This document shows, piece by piece, positions 51,321 through 60,004 of a DNA stretch of 60,773 bases. The notes under the pieces were generated by a model, which was not told where the DNA came from, ran no database searches, and saw nothing but the letters and a program-made list of their open reading frames with translations. The first letter of the stretch is position 1. Each line of letters starts with the position of its first letter. The translations under genes and the position numbers were made by a program. The DNA lies in NCBI GenBank assembly GCA_964567665.1, contig CAZMNN010000011.1, positions 1 to 60,773 on the forward strand. Direction: 5' to 3'. Source of the stretch: UBA1731 sp964567665. Its GTDB lineage: Bacteria; Verrucomicrobiota; Kiritimatiellia; RFP12; UBA1067.

Positions 51321-53380
51321 ACTACCGCACACCATCAATCCCGTGCGTGGCTGGAGCAGAGGACGTGACCGTATATGCGAAGTTCATTCCGATTTCAGAT
51401 GATGCGGCGGCATTGGACATTTCCTCCGTTGAGGACGAGTATGCGCCGAGAGTGGCGATACCTCCCATTGCGGTTGATGTAACAGGCTGTGTTTCGCTGC
51501 CGAAAGTCACTGTGAAGGGACTGCCGCCGGGACTGAAGTTCACGGCAAAGGCGTTGGATGAGAAGGCGGCCAAGTTTGCGCCGGCCGCACATTACGCGGC
51601 AAACACGATCTATGGAACGCCAACGAAGAGCGGCGTTTACGAGACGATCATCACCGTTACGACTGCCGGAATGAAGTCGGAGACGCTCGTGTGTCCTTTC
51701 GTAGTCGCCGATCGGGCGAATGACGAGCGCGTCTTGAGAGCACATGCCATTCAGGCGCGAGGCAAGGTCACGGGTGCAGGTGTCTACGCGGCAGGCAAAA
51801 AGATTGCGCTCAAGGCGAAAGCGGACAAGGGTTTTGTTTTTGCTGGCTGGTATGCGGACGCCACATGCGAGACACCGCTCGTTGGAGATGGCGGACTAGA
51901 CCATCGTACGCCGTCTCTTGCGGTTGTGATGCCGAATTCGGATGTGGATGTCTATGCATCGTTCGTTCCGTCAGACATGGATGCGTCAATTTCGCTGTAT
52001 GCCGGTGGACGCATGTTGACGGACATGGCGTCTGACACGATCTTCAACACGTCCGGAGATTTTACGCTGTCCCTTGACGCGAAATCAGCCTCGCTTCCGA
52101 AAATTGCCCTTTCGGGTCTCCCGTCAGGTTTGAAATTCACGGTGAAGCATATCTTCAACCGCGACGGCACAATTCTCGCCGAGGCGAACACTGTCTATGG
52201 CAAGGCGACAAAGCCCGGCACATATGTCGTCACGGCGAAGCTCACGAACACAACAGCAGGGAAGGCTATTGTGCGGCGGTTTACGATCGTAATAGACAAC
52301 CTTACGGGCGCAAATGACTATTTGCGAATCACTGATGCGACTGATTGCGAGGTCGCCCTTAAGAATGGTCAGGGTCAGGCGTATATGGTCTACATGGGAG
52401 TGGCGGAACATGGTCTTCCTTCGATCTCGCCTCTCAACATGGCGGATAAGGTGACACTTTCGGGACTTCCGTCCGGATTGAAGTACGATGCGAGGACGGG
52501 TAGGATTGCTGGCGTTGCCAAGAAGGCCGGCACATACACCGTCGCCGTGATGGTGCGTTCGGGGTGGGACACTTTTGTCTCGACATTCACTGTGGAGGTT
52601 GCGACGTTGCCGGAATGGGCTGTCGGCACATTCGCAGGTGCGGGTGAGTGTAGGATATCTCCATATAAGTTCTGCGAGAACAACCTGTACGGCACCGTAA
52701 CGATTGCGGCAAATGGCAAGGTCTCCGGAAAGATTCTCTTTGATACGTACGAGGAGCGTCTCCTGTCGGCCGTGTTTTCCTCGCCCGCCATTATGGGATA
52801 CGATGCAGTGGAGAATCGCTACTACTGTGATGTGGACTTGACGTTTTATGATGGACGGAAACCTGTGGAAAGCCGGAATTGCCGTTTGCATATTGAACCT
52901 CGCTCCTATGACGGAACCGATGCGCAGATGATTGGCGGCATCTCGATGGACGAAGATCGCTTCTCGCTCTCACTTGTGCAGAATGTCTGGAAGCTGAAAG
53001 GCTTTGCAGGGCTGCCGCAGTTTGCCAAGAGCAAGACGGTCGTCTCCTGTGAACGCGAGATGTATGGCGATCCGTCAATTTCTGGCACATCGACGTTGAT
53101 TCTTGAGATTGCTCCGGACGGAGTGGTCACCGCCATGGTCGTTGACGAAGGTGAGGAATATGGCGAACCGCTCTTTGAGGTGAATGAGGCCAAGGGATAT
53201 TTGCTCGTTTCCGGGCGTGAGTATGAACCTGACCGTTATATTGCAAGCGTCCCCCTCGTGTTCGGGAATTTCGCTACGCTTGTTGCTGATATTGAGATGC
53301 GTGTGTCGGAAGACGGGACGATTATGGCGGAAGGGTGCAGCATCACGGGCTGTACCGACTTTGCCGACTGTAGTCGCTGA
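51227..53380 (+). CDS. Large exported repeat protein, C-terminal continuation after the frameshift
   Basis: This is the other half of the gene that starts at 49830, open from the frameshift point; a GTG at 51347 could be called as a start but has no Shine-Dalgarno, and it would cut a repeat in two. It holds the rest of one bacterial-repeat module (GFVFAGWYADARFNTPLVGD...VYAKFIP) and one complete copy (GKVTGAGVYAAGKKIALKAKADKGFVFAGWYADA...VYASFVP). Between and after them are Ig-like segments with LSGLPSGLKF and IYGTPTKSGVYET (putative-Ig/He_PIG style). The last 250 residues form a distinct beta domain (WAVGTFAGAGECR onward) without a recognised family. An adhesin or cell-surface role is likely, but only from architecture. 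Confidence 0.72.
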   Translation, partial: KTTLKAKANRGFVFAGWYADARFNTPLVGDVDYRTPSIPCVAGAEDVTVYAKFIPISDDAAALDISSVEDEYAPRVAIPPIAVDVTGCVSLPKVTVKGLPPGLKFTAKALDEKAAKFAPAAHYAANTIYGTPTKSGVYETIITVTTAGMKSETLVCPFVVADRANDERVLRAHAIQARGKVTGAGVYAAGKKIALKAKADKGFVFAGWYADATCETPLVGDGGLDHRTPSLAVVMPNSDVDVYASFVPSDMDASISLYAGGRMLTDMASDTIFNTSGDFTLSLDAKSASLPKIALSGLPSGLKFTVKHIFNRDGTILAEANTVYGKATKPGTYVVTAKLTNTTAGKAIVRRFTIVIDNLTGANDYLRITDATDCEVALKNGQGQAYMVYMGVAEHGLPSISPLNMADKVTLSGLPSGLKYDARTGRIAGVAKKAGTYTVAVMVRSGWDTFVSTFTVEVATLPEWAVGTFAGAGECRISPYKFCENNLYGTVTIAANGKVSGKILFDTYEERLLSAVFSSPAIMGYDAVENRYYCDVDLTFYDGRKPVESRNCRLHIEPRSYDGTDAQMIGGISMDEDRFSLSLVQNVWKLKGFAGLPQFAKSKTVVSCEREMYGDPSISGTSTLILEIAPDGVVTAMVVDEGEEYGEPLFEVNEAKGYLLVSGREYEPDRYIASVPLVFGNFATLVADIEMRVSEDGTIMAEGCSITGCTDFADCSR

Positions 53381-53411
53381 CGGGAGACAGGCCCTCCGGC
53401 CTCTTGCAAGG

Positions 53412-53440
53412 TTGAAATCGGCGGCGGTTTCGTGTATCAT
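53412..53440 (+). promoter_or_regulatory. Promoter of the ROK-like kinase run
   Basis: TTGAAA at 53412, a spacer of exactly 17 nt, and TATCAT at 53435-53440 preceded by GTG. It gives a leader of about 36 nt with AAAGGA before ATG 53483. Confidence 0.55.
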
Positions 53441-53482
53441 ACGCTGACATCAGTTTTCATCAACACAACAAAGGAAAAAATC

Positions 53483-54880
53483 ATGTCGAAGAAGTGCACG
53501 TGCGGCTGCGAAATGGATGATGGATTTCAGGCGCCTACGAGGGCGTTGGACTACCTCAGGTATCTTTCCGCCTCGGAATCCAAGCCGATGACCGTGGCCA
53601 TAGCCTGGGAACGCGAGGATGGACACACGTTCCGCTACGACCTGATGATTCCGTCCAACATACATTCGTCTGCGCGTCCCGGCGTGGTTCATCTCGTCGA
53701 ACGCTGCGTGAAGTTCGTGCTTTGGGCTGCCGGCGGCTGGAAGCTTTACCTCTCCGGTCCGGACTGGATCGTGAAGCCCATCGCCAAGGACTACTCCGCA
53801 AAGGGTGCGCGCAAGTTCGACTACGGATTCTTCAAGGATCTCTACGGCAAGCCGTTCGAGGTCGCCATCGTTCCGCTCAAGAAGATGCCGGAGACCAACG
53901 AGCGCGAGGTGATCGTCAAGAACAACACAAACGGGAACCGCATCGGGTTCGACCTTGGCGCCTCCGACTTCAAGATCTCGGCGCTCAAGCGCGGCAAGGT
54001 CGTGTTCTCCAAGGAGTTCCCGTGGGATCCGCGCAACCAGCCCGATCCCGAATACCACTACACGAAGCTTTCCGCCGGACTTGAGGAGGCTGCACAGGCT
54101 CTTGGCGGAAAGGTTGACGCCATCGGCGGCTCGACGGCCGGCACGCTCGTCGGCAAGCGGCTCGGACCGGCTTCGCTTCTTCGCGCAATTCTCGAAAAGA
54201 ACCCGAAGAAGAAGGACGAGGCCCGCAACCTCTTCACGCGCATAGAGGACGAATGGAAGGTGCCGTTCGAGGTCTACAACGACGGTGACGTCACGGCTCT
54301 CGCCGGCGCGATCACAATGAAGAAGAGCGGCATCCTCGGCGTGGCGATGGGATCGTCGGAGGCCGTCGGGTACATCAACCCGAAGGGGGCGCTGACGGGT
54401 CGCATCTCCGAACTTGCGTTTGCGCCGGTGGATCTCAATCCGAATGCCGCCTGCGACGAATGGAGCGGCGACGCCGGCGTCGGCGCGATGTACTTCTCCC
54501 AGCAGGCCGTGAACCACCTTGCCTGCAAGTACGGATTCAAGTTCCCGAAGTCGATGAAGCTCCCCGAACGCCTCAAGGTCGTTCAGGCAGCCATGGAGAA
54601 GCATGACGCAAAGGCGATGAAGGTCTACCTGATGATCGGTCGCTACCTCGCCAACGCGGTCTGCTGGTACCGCGAGTTCTACGACTTCTCCAACCTCATG
54701 ATCCTTGGGCGCGTCACGTCCGGATTCGGCGGCGAGCTGCTCCTTGAGACTGCGCGTATGGGGCTTGAGGCGATCGATCCCGCCCTTGCGGACGAGGTTG
54801 ACGTTTTCATGCCGGACGAGAAGGCGCGTCGTCTCGGCCAGTCCGTGGCCGCAGCCCAGATTCCCGTGATCAAGAAGTGA
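53483..54880 (+). CDS. ROK-like (ASKHA-fold) sugar kinase with an N-terminal extension
   Basis: 465 residues from ATG 53483 (AAAGGA upstream). The C-terminal 310 residues read as an ASKHA kinase: the phosphate-1 loop is IGFDLGASDFKISAL at about residue 155, IGGSTAGTLVG follows, the phosphate-2 region is VYNDGDVTALAGA with the likely catalytic Asp, and ILGVAMGSSEAVGYI comes next. The ROK zinc motif (CxCGxxGCxE) is not visible. The N-terminal 150 residues have no match I know, and begin with a cysteine cluster (KKCTCGCEMDDG) that could bind metal. Glucokinase or N-acetylmannosamine-kinase-like activity is possible. It lies 7 nt before a NahK-like kinase gene, suggesting a linked pathway. Confidence 0.77.
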   Translation: MSKKCTCGCEMDDGFQAPTRALDYLRYLSASESKPMTVAIAWEREDGHTFRYDLMIPSNIHSSARPGVVHLVERCVKFVLWAAGGWKLYLSGPDWIVKPIAKDYSAKGARKFDYGFFKDLYGKPFEVAIVPLKKMPETNEREVIVKNNTNGNRIGFDLGASDFKISALKRGKVVFSKEFPWDPRNQPDPEYHYTKLSAGLEEAAQALGGKVDAIGGSTAGTLVGKRLGPASLLRAILEKNPKKKDEARNLFTRIEDEWKVPFEVYNDGDVTALAGAITMKKSGILGVAMGSSEAVGYINPKGALTGRISELAFAPVDLNPNAACDEWSGDAGVGAMYFSQQAVNHLACKYGFKFPKSMKLPERLKVVQAAMEKHDAKAMKVYLMIGRYLANAVCWYREFYDFSNLMILGRVTSGFGGELLLETARMGLEAIDPALADEVDVFMPDEKARRLGQSVAAAQIPVIKK

Positions 54881-54887
54881 GGCGAAG

Positions 54888-55997
54888 ATGAGCAACAGGA
54901 CATTTTCGCACGAGCAGCTTCGTGAGGTCATCGCGCTTTTCCAGGTCTACGGCGACATCGTCGCGGTGAACCGGTACGGCTCCGGACACATCAACGACAC
55001 CTTCAAGGTAGACCTTTCCCTCGGCGGCGTTCCCGTCTCGTATGTGCTTCAGCGCATCAATGACGGCATATTCACGCGCCCCGACCGCGTGATGGAGAAC
55101 ATCGCCCGCGTCACGAACCACATACGCTGCAAGTTCGCCGGTTCGGACGATGCGTCTCGCCGGACGCTCACGGTGATACCGTCCCGTGACGGTCAGCCCG
55201 TTGCGCGTGGGCCTGAGGGCGGCTGGTGGCGCATGTACGTGTTCATCGCCGGCGCAAGGACGATCGACCTCATCGAGAACGCCGATCAGGCGCGCAAGGC
55301 CGCAAAGGCGTTCGCCGGATTCCAGAACGCGCTTGCGGATCTTCCCGCACCGCGCCTCTACGAGACGATCCCCAACTTCCACAATACGCTGTCTCGCATT
55401 GAGCAGCTTAACGTCGCGGCGGCGGAGGACAAGGTCGGCCGCAAGGCGTCCGTCGCTGCGGAGCTTGCGTTCGTCGAGGCACGTTCGGAGGAGGCCGGCA
55501 AGATTGTCAAGATGATGGCCGCAGGCGAGATTCCCGAACGCATCACGCACAACGACACGAAGATCAACAACGTGATGCTCGACGATGCGACGGGCGAAGG
55601 CGTCGCCGTGATCGACCTTGACACCGTGATGCCCGGCTGTGCGCTCTACGACTTCGGCGACATGGTGCGCACGTCCACTGCGGCGGCGGCCGAGGACGAA
55701 AAGGATCTGTCCAAGGTGTTCTCCCGCAAGGAGTACTTCGAGGCGCTTGTCAAAGGCTATCTCTCTGAGGCGAAGTTCCTCACCGAGGCGGAGAAGGAGA
55801 ACCTTGCGTTTTCCGGAAGGCTCATCACGCTCACCATCGGGATTCGCTTCCTCACCGACTATCTTGCGGGCGACACGTATTTCCACACTGCGTATCCGGA
55901 GCACAACCTTGTGCGCTGCCGTACGCAGTTCAAGATGGTCGAGTCGATGGAGGCCCAGAAGGACGAATACGAGGCGATTGTCCGCGCCGGTGCATAA
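54888..55997 (+). CDS. Aminoglycoside-phosphotransferase-fold kinase, N-acetylhexosamine 1-kinase-like
   Basis: 369 residues. The nucleotide loop is NRYGSGHINDTFKV near residue 28, and the catalytic Brenner motif is ERITHNDTKINNVMLD, followed by VIDLDTVMPG with the metal-binding Asp. THNDTKxxNV and the RINxxxF region (LQRINDGIFTRPDRVMENI) are typical of NahK-type enzymes, which phosphorylate GlcNAc or GalNAc at C1 for the lacto-N-biose route. This would fit the GH20 hexosaminidase encoded upstream, though the two are 26 kb apart. It follows the ROK-like kinase gene by 7 nt and is 6 nt before dnaB. Other sugars are possible. Confidence 0.8.
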   Translation: MSNRTFSHEQLREVIALFQVYGDIVAVNRYGSGHINDTFKVDLSLGGVPVSYVLQRINDGIFTRPDRVMENIARVTNHIRCKFAGSDDASRRTLTVIPSRDGQPVARGPEGGWWRMYVFIAGARTIDLIENADQARKAAKAFAGFQNALADLPAPRLYETIPNFHNTLSRIEQLNVAAAEDKVGRKASVAAELAFVEARSEEAGKIVKMMAAGEIPERITHNDTKINNVMLDDATGEGVAVIDLDTVMPGCALYDFGDMVRTSTAAAAEDEKDLSKVFSRKEYFEALVKGYLSEAKFLTEAEKENLAFSGRLITLTIGIRFLTDYLAGDTYFHTAYPEHNLVRCRTQFKMVESMEAQKDEYEAIVRAGA

Positions 55998-56003
55998 TCC
56001 GAC

Positions 56004-57512
56004 ATGGTGGACGATGTAAAGACGCCGCCGCACAGCGCGGAGGCCGAACGCGGTGTCCTCGGCTCGATTCTGCTTGATGCGGAGACGGGCGAGGACACCA
56101 GGGTGCTTGATCTGTGTCTCACGCACGGACTGGAGCCGGATTCGTTCTACGATCCGCGCCACAGGATCATCTACGAGACGCTTCTTGAGATGTCCCGCGC
56201 AACGATGCCGGTGGACGGCGTGACACTCATAGAGCGGCTTCGCGCCCTGGATCGTTTAGAGGCGGTCGGCGGTCTCACGGTCGTCGAATCACTTGTCTCC
56301 GGTACGCCTACATCCGCACACGCGGAGTACTACATCGACATCGTGCGGCAGAAGCACGTCCTGCGCAAGCTCATCGCAACCGCGCAGGAGACTGAGCGCA
56401 AATGCTACAGCGGCGACGGACGCAACGCCGATGTGATACTCGGCGAGGCGGAAAGCGCATTCCTCGGCATCGGCGGCGAAACTGCGGTGAAGAAAGACTG
56501 GAAGAGCGCAATCGACCGTACGTTCAAGTCGATTGAACGCCTTTTCGAGTCCACCGGGATGATGGAGGGGCTTCCGACAGGCTTCAAGTACATCGACGAA
56601 AAGCTGCTTGGCCTGAAGAAGGCGGAGATGATAGTCATTGCTGCGCGTCCGTCGGTGGGCAAGACTTCGTTCGCCATGAACATAGCGGAATGCGTTGCCC
56701 TCGGAAGCGACATAAACGGGCGTCCGTTCGAGGGCGATGCGGGACGTCCGCATCCGGTGCTGATCTTTTCGCTTGAAATGGATGCGGAATCGCTCGCGAA
56801 GCGTATGCTGTGCGGACGCGCACACGTGAGTTCGTGGCGCATAGCCCGCAACCTGATGGCGAAGTCCGAAAAGGCCGACGCCACAGCTGCGCTCATCAGG
56901 GCGGCAGGGGAGCTTAAGACCGCTCCGATCTACATCGACGACGCGAGCGGACTTGACATAGCCGACCTCCGCGCCCGCGCAAGACGCATGAAGCGTCAGC
57001 ACGGAATAGAGCTTGTGGTGATCGACTACCTCCAGCTCTGTCAGTGCCGCGAGGTCGCAAAGCAGAGCCGCCAGATAGAGGTGAGCCGCATATCCGGACA
57101 GATCAAATCCATGGCCAAGGAGCTTCAGGTTCCGGTGATCGTTCTCTCCCAGCTCTCCCGTGCGAACGAGCAGCGCGGCGACAAGAACGAGGTGCCGAAG
57201 CTCTCCGACCTGCGCGATTCCGGCGCGATCGAGCAGGATGCCGACGTCGTGATGATGCTGCGCCGTCCGTCTATGGTGCGGGCGACGCGTGACGACGTTG
57301 AGACGCAGAACCTCGCTGTCGTGGACGTGGCCAAGCACCGCAACGGCGAAACGGGTGACGTGAAGATGAACTTCTACCGTGACTTCGTCCGCTTCGGTGA
57401 CAGGTCTCAGAAGGACGAGACCGCCGCCGCAGAGGAGGTGCAGCGGCAGATGGACGAGGCTGCCGTGCCTGAGATGCATCAGGAGCAGATAATCGTCGAG
57501 GATTTGATGTAG
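56004..57512 (+). CDS. dnaB: Replicative DNA helicase
   Basis: 502 residues. The N-terminal helical domain (about 1-130) begins PPHSAEAERGVLGSILLD, and the RecA-like domain has Walker A ARPSVGKTSFAMN, Walker B VVIDYLQLCQ, the switch motif VIVLSQLSRANEQRGDK and the arginine-finger region LSDLRDSGAIEQDADVV. The hexamer unwinds DNA ahead of the replisome. Walker A has Ala and Val where most have Gly and Met, within family variation. Only 6 nt separate it from the kinase gene. A CATAAT sits 5 nt before the ATG and may be an extra promoter. Confidence 0.96.
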   Translation: MVDDVKTPPHSAEAERGVLGSILLDAETGEDTRVLDLCLTHGLEPDSFYDPRHRIIYETLLEMSRATMPVDGVTLIERLRALDRLEAVGGLTVVESLVSGTPTSAHAEYYIDIVRQKHVLRKLIATAQETERKCYSGDGRNADVILGEAESAFLGIGGETAVKKDWKSAIDRTFKSIERLFESTGMMEGLPTGFKYIDEKLLGLKKAEMIVIAARPSVGKTSFAMNIAECVALGSDINGRPFEGDAGRPHPVLIFSLEMDAESLAKRMLCGRAHVSSWRIARNLMAKSEKADATAALIRAAGELKTAPIYIDDASGLDIADLRARARRMKRQHGIELVVIDYLQLCQCREVAKQSRQIEVSRISGQIKSMAKELQVPVIVLSQLSRANEQRGDKNEVPKLSDLRDSGAIEQDADVVMMLRRPSMVRATRDDVETQNLAVVDVAKHRNGETGDVKMNFYRDFVRFGDRSQKDETAAAEEVQRQMDEAAVPEMHQEQIIVEDLM

Positions 57513-57525
57513 AGGAGCTGTGCCG

Positions 57526-58215
57526 ATGCTTTACGTAGTCGCAACTCCGATCGGCAATCTTGGCGACATGAGCGCCCGTGCGATTGAGTGCCTGAAGTCG
57601 GCTCGGCTGATAGCCTGCGAAGACACTCGTCGCACTTGGCAGCTGCTTACGCACTTTGGAATACCGCGCCCGGAGATGATCTCCTACCGGCAGGGGAACG
57701 AAGACAGGGTGGCAGAGACGATTGTCGCCGCAGTCAACGCCGGAGGTGATGTCGCCCTCTGTTCAGATGGCGGGTATCCGGGAATCTCCGATCCGGGATA
57801 TCGTCTGATACGCAAGTGCGCGGTTGAGCGCGTGCCATATTGCGTGATACCAGGCGCGAGCGCCGTCAACGTGGCGTTGCTGATGAGCGGTCTTTCCACA
57901 AGCTCCTTCACGTTCAAGGGATTCCCGCCGCGCGGACCGGGTGCGCTGCGGAACTGGTTTGCCGAAGAGCGCGACCACGACCATACGCTGATCTGCTACG
58001 AATCCCCGTTTCGCGTCGCGCAGACGCTTCAGGCGGCGTATGACGTGCTCGGCGACAGGGAGGCCGCAGTGTGCATCGAGTTGACGAAGCTGCACGAGCG
58101 TGTCTCACGCGGATACCTTTCCGATCTTGCGGCGGAATTCAAGGACGGCAAGGTGAAGGGCGAGGTTGCCATCGTAATAGCCGGCAACAACCCGAAGTTC
58201 TGCCGCCAGCCTTGA
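57526..58215 (+). CDS. rsmI: 16S rRNA 2'-O-methyltransferase RsmI (C1402)
   Basis: 229 residues. A tetrapyrrole-methylase fold with the RsmI phrases MLYVVATPIGNLGDMSARAIE at the start, ACEDTRRTWQLLTHFGI, ALCSDGGYPGISDPGYRLI, the IPGASAVNVAL motif, FTFKGFPPR and ELTKLHERVSRG. It methylates the ribose of C1402 in 16S rRNA. I chose ATG 57526 because GAGGAG lies at good spacing; the GTG at 57520 is too close to it. The C-terminal helical extension of longer RsmI proteins is absent, leaving a shorter protein. It follows dnaB by 13 nt. Confidence 0.94.
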   Translation: MLYVVATPIGNLGDMSARAIECLKSARLIACEDTRRTWQLLTHFGIPRPEMISYRQGNEDRVAETIVAAVNAGGDVALCSDGGYPGISDPGYRLIRKCAVERVPYCVIPGASAVNVALLMSGLSTSSFTFKGFPPRGPGALRNWFAEERDHDHTLICYESPFRVAQTLQAAYDVLGDREAAVCIELTKLHERVSRGYLSDLAAEFKDGKVKGEVAIVIAGNNPKFCRQP

Positions 58216-58264
58216 CGGCTGCTTTTACATTTTCTGTTTCAGGTTGTCCTGCGCATAGGCAAAA

Positions 58265-58290
58265 CTTGTAGCACACCGGGTGTGTGAGTT
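58265..58290 (+). terminator. Imperfect hairpin between rsmI and pyrG
   Basis: AACT and CACACC on the left can pair with a right arm of GTGTGTGAGTT, but imperfectly and with no T-run. It may end the kinase-dnaB-rsmI transcript. The 139-nt gap shows no convincing -10 box for pyrG. Confidence 0.3.
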
Positions 58291-58354
58291 GGCTTTCATG
58301 CGGTGCAATGCCGTATGTGTGCGTTTGGCACGGCGTGTGCTGTCTGGTTTTCGC

Positions 58355-60004
58355 ATGAAGAGACCAGTCAAGTATGTTTTCATCACGGGCGGTGTTGTGA
58401 GTTCGCTCGGAAAGGGCGTCACAAGTGCATCGTTGGCGCTTTTGCTGAAGAGCCGTGGATACAGGGTGTTCATGCAGAAGCTCGACCCGTATCTCAACGT
58501 CGATCCCGGTACGATGTCCCCGTATCAGCACGGCGAGGTGTTCGTGACGGACGACGGGGCGGAGACAGATCTGGATCTGGGGCACTATGAACGGTTCGCG
58601 GGTGTGACGTGCACAAAGGCGTCCAACTTCACGTCCGGCAGAATCTACTCGAACGTCCTGGCGCGTGAACGCGCAGGCGGATATCTCGGCGGAACGGTTC
58701 AGGTGGTGCCGCACATCACTGACGAGATAAAGGCGGCGATCCGCAGCGCGGGCGATGGCGGACGGGGCGCAAGGTCTGCCGGAAGCGAAAATGCCGAACG
58801 CCCAGATATCGTCCTGTGCGAGATTGGCGGGGTGTCCGGCGACATTGAAAGCCTTCCGTTCCTCGAGGCCGCCCGCCAGTTCCGCTTTGAGGAAGGATTT
58901 GAGAACACGTGCTTCGTCCATCTCACGCTCGTGCCGTACCTGAAGGCCGCCGGGGAACTGAAGACGAAGCCGTCACAACATTCAGTCGGGATGTTGCGGA
59001 ACATCGGGATAGTTCCGGACATACTTGTATGCCGAACGGAGATGGCAATCCCAGAAGAGCATTTGAGGAAGCTTGCGCTTTTCTGCAACGTCCGGCGCGA
59101 GTGCGTGATAGAGGAGAGGGATGTCACCGATTCCGTGTATGCCGTTCCGAGAGAGCTGCGGAAGCAGGGGCTTGACGAACAGGTGCTGCGTCAGCTCCAT
59201 CTCGACATATGGCCGATAAGGCATACGGTGTGGGATACTCTTGTGCGTAAGGCGACAAAGCCGAAGCGGTCATGCCGAATTGCGCTTGTGGGCAAGTACA
59301 TATCCATACGCGATGCGTACAAGTCAATCCACGAGGCGCTTCAGCACGCCGGAATGGCGATGAGCTGCAGGGTGGATGTCGTGCCTGTGGAGGCGGAGGA
59401 GTTTGCCGGTGAGCAGACGATGCGTGGCGTCGACGGGATGCTTGTTCCCGGCGGTTTCGGTTCGCGTGGAGTGGACGGGAAGATTGCGGCGATACGGTAT
59501 GCGCGGGAGCGCGGCGTGCCATTTCTCGGAATCTGCCTTGGGATGCAGTGTACGGTTATCGAGTACGCCAGGGACGTCCTTGGGTGGCGGGACGCCAATT
59601 CGACCGAGTTTGACGAGCGGACGTCACATCCGGTGATAGATCTCATGGAGGAGCAGCGCGGCATCGTGCAGAAGGGCGGGACGATGCGTCTCGGAGCGTT
59701 TCCGTGCGTCTTGAAAAAGGGGTCGCTGGCTGCGAAGCTTTATGGACGGCAGAACATATCCGAGCGGCACAGACACCGCTACGAGTTTGCGAACGGGACA
59801 CCATGTCAGAAGGCGATGGAGGATGCCGGCCTTGTCGTGTCTGGCGTTTCGCCAGACGGTTCACTGGCTGAGATTGTGGAGCTGCCGTCTCATCCGTACT
59901 TCATCGCCTGTCAGTTCCATCCTGAGTTCAAGTCGCGTCCGACCGATCCGCATCCGCTGTTCTGCGGACTGGTAGCAGAGGCAATGGCACATGAAACGCA
60001 CTGA
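58355..60004 (+). CDS. pyrG: CTP synthase
   Basis: 549 residues. The amidoligase domain starts VKYVFITGGVVSSLGKG (P-loop) and has KLDPYLNVDPGTMSPYQHGEVFVTDDGAETDLDLGHYER and EIGGVSGDIESLPF. The glutaminase domain has GICLGMQ with the nucleophile Cys and the terminal HPEF. It converts UTP to CTP with glutamine. ATG 58355 begins the standard N-terminus; the open frame extends 75 nt upstream without family similarity. An insert of about 15 residues (DGGRGARSAGSENAER) lies before the PDIVLCEIGG strand. Its last 14 nt overlap the start of carB. Confidence 0.96.
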   Translation: MKRPVKYVFITGGVVSSLGKGVTSASLALLLKSRGYRVFMQKLDPYLNVDPGTMSPYQHGEVFVTDDGAETDLDLGHYERFAGVTCTKASNFTSGRIYSNVLARERAGGYLGGTVQVVPHITDEIKAAIRSAGDGGRGARSAGSENAERPDIVLCEIGGVSGDIESLPFLEAARQFRFEEGFENTCFVHLTLVPYLKAAGELKTKPSQHSVGMLRNIGIVPDILVCRTEMAIPEEHLRKLALFCNVRRECVIEERDVTDSVYAVPRELRKQGLDEQVLRQLHLDIWPIRHTVWDTLVRKATKPKRSCRIALVGKYISIRDAYKSIHEALQHAGMAMSCRVDVVPVEAEEFAGEQTMRGVDGMLVPGGFGSRGVDGKIAAIRYARERGVPFLGICLGMQCTVIEYARDVLGWRDANSTEFDERTSHPVIDLMEEQRGIVQKGGTMRLGAFPCVLKKGSLAAKLYGRQNISERHRHRYEFANGTPCQKAMEDAGLVVSGVSPDGSLAEIVELPSHPYFIACQFHPEFKSRPTDPHPLFCGLVAEAMAHETH

